Origin: Apricaphanius iberus | Taxonomy: Eukaryota > Chordata > Actinopteri > Cyprinodontiformes > Aphaniidae | DNA length: 64,000 bases | Reading direction: 5' to 3' | Assembly (NCBI GenBank): GCA_028564705.1 | Contig: JAPXFQ010000916.1 | Coordinates: forward strand, 186,001-250,000 | Shown here: positions 58,896-64,000 of the stretch, one piece after another | Position numbering within the stretch: the stretch's first letter is position 1 | How the letters are laid out: every line of letters begins with the position of its first letter | Notes under the pieces: model-generated | What the model was told of the DNA's origin: nothing | What the model saw: the letters and a program-made list of their open reading frames with translations, nothing else | Database searches by the model: none | Made by a program: the position numbers and the translations under genes

Positions 58896-60295
58896 AACCA
58901 TTAAAGTTTTGTTTGTATATAATTGTATTTTTTTTACAACTCAAGGTAACATTGATGTAGTTAAAAATACAAATCATTTAAACCTTATTTTAGGCTGAAA
59001 AAGTTTAGAAGTGTTTGAAAATGACAACATTTTTATAATACATGAAAATATTTAAGCATTTAAATTTAATACCATCTAAATATAAAAATGTGATTAGAAA
59101 TACCACTTTTACTTTGAGAGAGATGAAGGCCATCAACTCAAAAACACTTTAGAAAACCCCTGCAACTTAAAAAAAGTGTGGTGCTACGTTTAAACTAAAT
59201 TAATGAAACATTTTGATTCATGATGTATATAAACCTCAAAGTAACGATATTTTTACCTTGACACCATTATAAGCATGCTAATCAAAGGCATCTATTTGTC
59301 ACTGCTTTTATACTCCTACCCTCAAGTAGAAGGTACTGCTTCCAAGCACTTTCAAAAATAGCACAAGACTTTTGTTTAGACCTAAAGCAATTAGTGTCTT
59401 AATCACATGTTGAAGTTTTAATCTTTTTTAAATGGTCTATCATGGTCAGCAGCTCTTAAATGGTAGAACTCTTATGTTTTATATGATATTATTTTTTGTA
59501 ATATATGTATTTATTGTAATGTTTGAAATTAAATAACCCTGGTGTCTAATTAAGTAGTATCCACAGAAGCCATGAGATGTAGAGGTTATTGTATTTGTAT
59601 CGTCCATGGGTGAGTGTGTTTTGATGGAGATTGTCTGTTTTAATGGATTTTTCTTGTTTAGAAATAAGAAGGCATTCAGTCACTGGCATGTTGCCAAAAA
59701 TACTTTAATAAAGTTTTAGGCCATTTCACACATCCCTGTTACAGTTGAATAAAGGAAAAAATCTCAAATGTACTCACTGGTGCCTTTAAAATTGCCTTTC
59801 GGGGACAATTGAAGTTTACTGAATCGAATAAGATAATATTTTACAGTAAATATGATCACACACTGGAAAAAGAATAGAAAAGCCAGTGCAGTTTTTAATA
59901 CACTATCAGTCATCGTTAAATGCGTTTAAAATAAAAAATATAAATCACTTCAGTTATTTTTCTATTTTAACTTCCTTTCCTGGGATATAAATTAGGCTCC
60001 ACCTACAAGTGCCTTTCTCTGTAAATTCTTCAAAATTGGAGAGACAATAAAATACGCTATTAGGGTAGTTCACATATTTGCTAATCTTGATTAGTTATCC
60101 ACAATTCAGTTAGAGTGATAATTGAATACATCCCTCATCTATACTGCCTTTAGTCTATGCTATACAGGCCTAATTTAATAAGTAAATTAATCAAATTAAG
60201 AGTGAGAAAGGAAAACAAAAATGACACACAACTAGAAATACATTTTCAGACTGCTAATAAATATGATAAAAAGCCTTTAAAATTGCTTAGGTTGC
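58896..60295. other. Intergenic, no gene or repeat recognised
   Basis: AT-rich DNA without a recognised family. Confidence 0.45.
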
Positions 60296-61100
60296 TTGTG
60301 TCAGGTCATGCTGTGAATTTGTATTTCGAAGGAGCAAATGGTGTTGAACATGAGTGCAGATTGCAGCCTAGATTCATCCTCATTGCTTTTCAACATGCAG
60401 TCTCAAGGCCATTATTGCGCCCCGTTGCGCCCTTACAATTGGATGAACCTGTGCATTCCAAACCACGCAAGGTTCTCCCCCTGGAGCAGTAAATTTTACC
60501 CCTTACATATGCATCTACACAACCAGCCTGTTTGCAGGGGATGGAAAACGGGAGCTGGACCTCAGTTCTGTTCTTCTGAAACAGCTAATTAAGAAGTTTG
60601 TGCGAGCAGTGACCCAGAGAACTTGTACAGTGAGGAATTAATGAGCCTGCAACACAGCGGCGAATCGGCCCAATGTGGTTGATTTAATCAGGCACCCACA
60701 AAATCCATCCGTGGAATGGAACAAAAAGAAGCTCTGACAAAGCACAAACTCCGCCAAATGAGTCAGTGTCTGTCGCCAGGCACACTCACAAAAATGGGAA
60801 AACAGGACCTGTTCAGCTCACTGGGTTTACCTCATCTGTGGATCGCATCCTTCCTTGCACATGTGTTTAGGTCCTCTTAGTGTGCCAAGAGACCAATTCA
60901 TTCTTGACCCCACAGCTCTTGATTTATATCTCCTCCATCATCAACTCCCCTGTTTCCTTTTGATGGCAAACATAATGATCTTCTTGGTGGAGAACATCTG
61001 AAATCTTTATCACAGGAAACGTGGGTCCTGGGTTGCACCCCAGGCTGTCTTTTAATGCCTCCCAGGAGTGAGGACTAACCAGGAAATCTGGGGAAAAGAA
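60296..61100. other. Repeat-free, high-complexity block; possible conserved non-coding DNA
   Basis: Higher GC than its surroundings, no repeats, and homeodomain-type cores such as CAGCTAATTAAG (about 60582-60593) and GAATTAATGAG. Open frames here (for example 60157-60492) have no domain and no splice context. This is only a candidate for regulatory DNA. Confidence 0.2.
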
Positions 61101-64000
61101 ACATCTCCTAGTGATCAGATGTTACCTAAGATTAATAGAATGCTACTTTCATTGGAGCCTGGCTCATCTTCTCCTCAGTGTAACATCAGCAACGCTGGAA
61201 AACTTGAAAACTTGAAGGCTTAATGCCAGAAACACCTGTTTGGTGTTTGAAAGGCAATACAGATGTTATGTTGAAGGATACAGTACATTTAATGTTCTTT
61301 CACTATATCTACATCTAGTCATCTAACCACAAGAGCAGAAAACTGATAGATGTTCAAAAGTACTGATTCATCCCTCAATGTCTGACATTCTCCTTAAAAG
61401 GAGTAAAAAATTATTGTAATTTTTTAAAGTGGTATTATTAAAAGGTCTTCCAAATTTCAGTAGGTCTTTCAAAGATTTTCCTTTGACTCTGGCGAGTGAC
61501 ATCCCTTACATGAATCCAGTCCCTGCTGAGCCCCTCCTTCTGCTCCTAATATGAGAAACTTTAGAATTTGAGATGGGATGAAATCTAATATTGTCCCACT
61601 TCAAGAACTTAAACAAGTATTCCTCTTCTCAACAGCAAGCAAAGTGGAGCCTTTTCAACACATAGGCTCCTCATTGACAGCGCATGCAGAACAAAACCCC
61701 AATAAAAATCTTTTTCAAAGCATGACTAAGAGATAAGTAATATTTTATTCAACAAACAGATGTGCAACCTCCTTCACAATGTAGCCTTGGGGAAATGCCA
61801 AGATGGCCCACATGAACAATCTTTACCGAATCTGGCTTATTTTTTCAGTCATCATTTAGGTATAAAAGACTGGTTAACCCAATGGAGAAGGCATTATGTT
61901 TTCAAAGCCTGTCAGATAAACTAGTAAAGAACCAAATTTGAAGCAGATACAGGTTCTTTGTTACTAGCAGCCTTCAATGAAAGACAAATTGAACTTGTTT
62001 ATTCAGTATAATGACTAGTGTTTTAGCTTCTCTAAGTGTATTTGGAAAAAGAAAACACTAAAGCTGGAGCTCGGCTCAAGTTTGTTTTGTAAAATCACAA
62101 AATGTATTAAACTTTGATGTATTTTGGTTTCAATTCAGTTATTTTTTACATTCAGTTTCTTTGAAAAATCTCTTACTAATAAACGCCCAGATCTGTCAGC
62201 TTGACTAAATATTGTGAGTGGCATATAATACAGATTTCCCAGCAGCAGCGAACACACAACTCAATGTGGGTGCGAAGATATCTATTCAACTTAGTTGCCA
62301 TATTTTAGCATTCATACTTTTTCAGGAACTCTTCCAAAAATGCAACCAACGTCAAAACCTTACAACTATTTCAGGGGTTTATGCAAACTTTCAAAAACTC
62401 TGATATGAACATGTATATCTTTCCTGCTCTTCTCAATGAGCAGTTGGGGCTACTATGGGATCCTCCCCTGGCAGAAAGAGCTTGGAGACCTTGCTCACCT
62501 GTTACTCCCAGCTGTGGTCAGCTGATCTGGCTGCATATGATAGAGTTGGTCTGCATTCGTCCAGTGTGACAGATGCACTGACTGCAGATTAACCTCTCCA
62601 TTGACCAAAGACGATCAACAAGAAATATCAAGCAGTGGTAGAAAGTTTCTGGGAAACTTATACAGTTTCACAGCTGTGCCAACTGACATTTGAATATTGT
62701 CTTCGTCTGATCAGACATGAGCACTTCCACAGACATTTAACATCGTAACATTTAACATCGTAAAAGCAGATTAACATCGTAACTTTGTAATGTATTTGTT
62801 GTTGCATCAACTTAGCAGTATGGTCTTTCTAATGCAATTCTGCTGTAATCCGCTGGAAATCAGGGTTTTACGTCAATTTATTGAACACGAAAATGATAAA
62901 AAATGAAGCAACATATATTTTGAGGATGGATTTTAGTCAGGAATATTGACTCTAAATTTTTAAACATTGTATGATTAGTACATATGCAGTGCATTCTGTA
63001 TTAAACATGAAATACTTACTGAAAACATATCAAACAGAAAAAGATGAACATTTTAAAGACCTTCAAAAAAACAAAAGAATTATTGATTGGAGGACACTTT
63101 GAAAAAGTATGACAACATTTGGTATTTTGTAATGATAATATAAATAAATTGGGATTGTTTTAAATTTATTTAAACCCTGATGTAGACAATATATCTTTTG
63201 GGAGACATACAGTATTTGGAGACTTCGTCCATGGCTGCTGCAGCTGGAATGAAAATCCAGGCAGCAGGACGCCCTCCACAGCTGTCGTTTTCACAGCTTA
63301 GCCAAAAAGGAAGGCACAAATACAGTGTTTATGAGGATGTTTGCGTGAGGGATTATGTGTGACTGTATAAGTAATCAAAGAAGTATGTTCCCTTTTTTTA
63401 TAGAATACTTTTAGAAGCCACACTTATAATTATTGATGCTGGTTCTCCTGAATCTGACTCAGTATCAGACAAGGGATGAGCTCATCAACAACTCCCCCAT
63501 TCTCCGTCTGAGGTGATCATCGGGTCTCGGAGACTAAACACACCCTGTCATCATGAGGAGGTGAATGGGCTCGCTCCACCTATTACTAACAGCAGACTCC
63601 TGGCTGCACTTGAACTACTCAACGTAACAATGCTGAGGAGTGATGCAACAATGACTCCATGTTTCTTCTTTTCATTGCATTGCTCTGCAAAACAGAAAAA
63701 AAAGGAAATACCTGTGCGTGATCAGATTTCCTGTGAAATCCCACGATTTCCCAGAAGTCTTTCAAACTCAATACAGGAAGTGATTAATGGCTGAGGCAGC
63801 CAGTGGGCCCAGAGCAGTTTGGTATTGTTATGATGTGGAAAGTGCCTTAATACAGCCTTATTTACATGTGGTGGTAAGAAATGACACACTGTTGCCTAGG
63901 GTTTTGTATTTTGTTTCCCCAACTGGAGCCAAGTGTGTGTCGACCAGAATAATAGAGGCTAAAAAAAATCCAAGGCTTGAGGAGTGCAATGTGTGTCATT
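61101..64000. other. Intergenic, no gene recognised
   Basis: Unique-looking sequence to the end of the window. Frames of up to 93 codons (63513-63794) show no domain signature, and no repeat family could be named. Confidence 0.4.

Noticed and set aside
60157..60592. Possible host gene of 84-111 codons
   Set aside because: No domain, no splice context, and two overlapping frames of similar length. Better explained as non-coding DNA.

Overview
The window looks like nuclear DNA from a teleost fish, probably a percomorph. It is AT-rich, split by GT-AG introns, and full of element families typical of fish: L2-like and RTE-like LINE tails, tRNA-headed SINEs ending in (ATCC)n, decayed Tc1-like transposons, hAT and PIF/Harbinger derivatives, and long microsatellites. 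Repeat family names are from memory of consensus sequences. No database search was possible.

One host gene can be supported. It is a complete minus-strand taste receptor gene of the class C GPCR T1R family, best matched to tas1r3, with its start codon at 17852 and stop codon at 8553. Eight coding exons join in frame through GT-AG introns into an 860-residue protein: signal peptide, Venus flytrap domain, nine-cysteine domain, seven-helix domain and C-tail. The mammalian gene has six coding exons. Here the third and the last canonical exons are each cut by an extra phase-0 intron. An octamer motif lies 81-88 bp upstream of the start codon, which fits control by POU2F3, the taste-cell regulator.

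Layout: 1-8.5 kb, downstream of the gene, holds a SINE, a hAT-type element with near-matching 8-bp target duplications, an L2-like LINE end and an RTE-like LINE end. 8.5-17.9 kb is tas1r3, with a decayed Tc1-like element in intron 3 and LINE/SINE debris in introns 2 and 6. 18-33 kb is gene-free, with microsatellites, an intact SINE with a 12-bp duplication, Tc1-like elements (one with a nested LINE tail), a short TTAGGG array and an unexplained 170-codon ORF. 33.4-35.7 kb is a PIF/Harbinger-type element with TAA duplications, transposase ends and a broken THAP-domain exon. 36-58 kb is a repeat mosaic with a LINE, a 428-bp fold-back element nested in it, more Tc1-like copies, an LTR-like segment and a perfect 36-bp palindrome. 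59-64 kb is repeat-poor and without a recognisable gene; it is the best place to look for conserved regulatory DNA.

I found no rRNA, functional tRNA, CRISPR array, operon or bacterial-type system. The most interesting points are the derived exon structure of tas1r3, the THAP/Harbinger element, and several strong inverted repeats.
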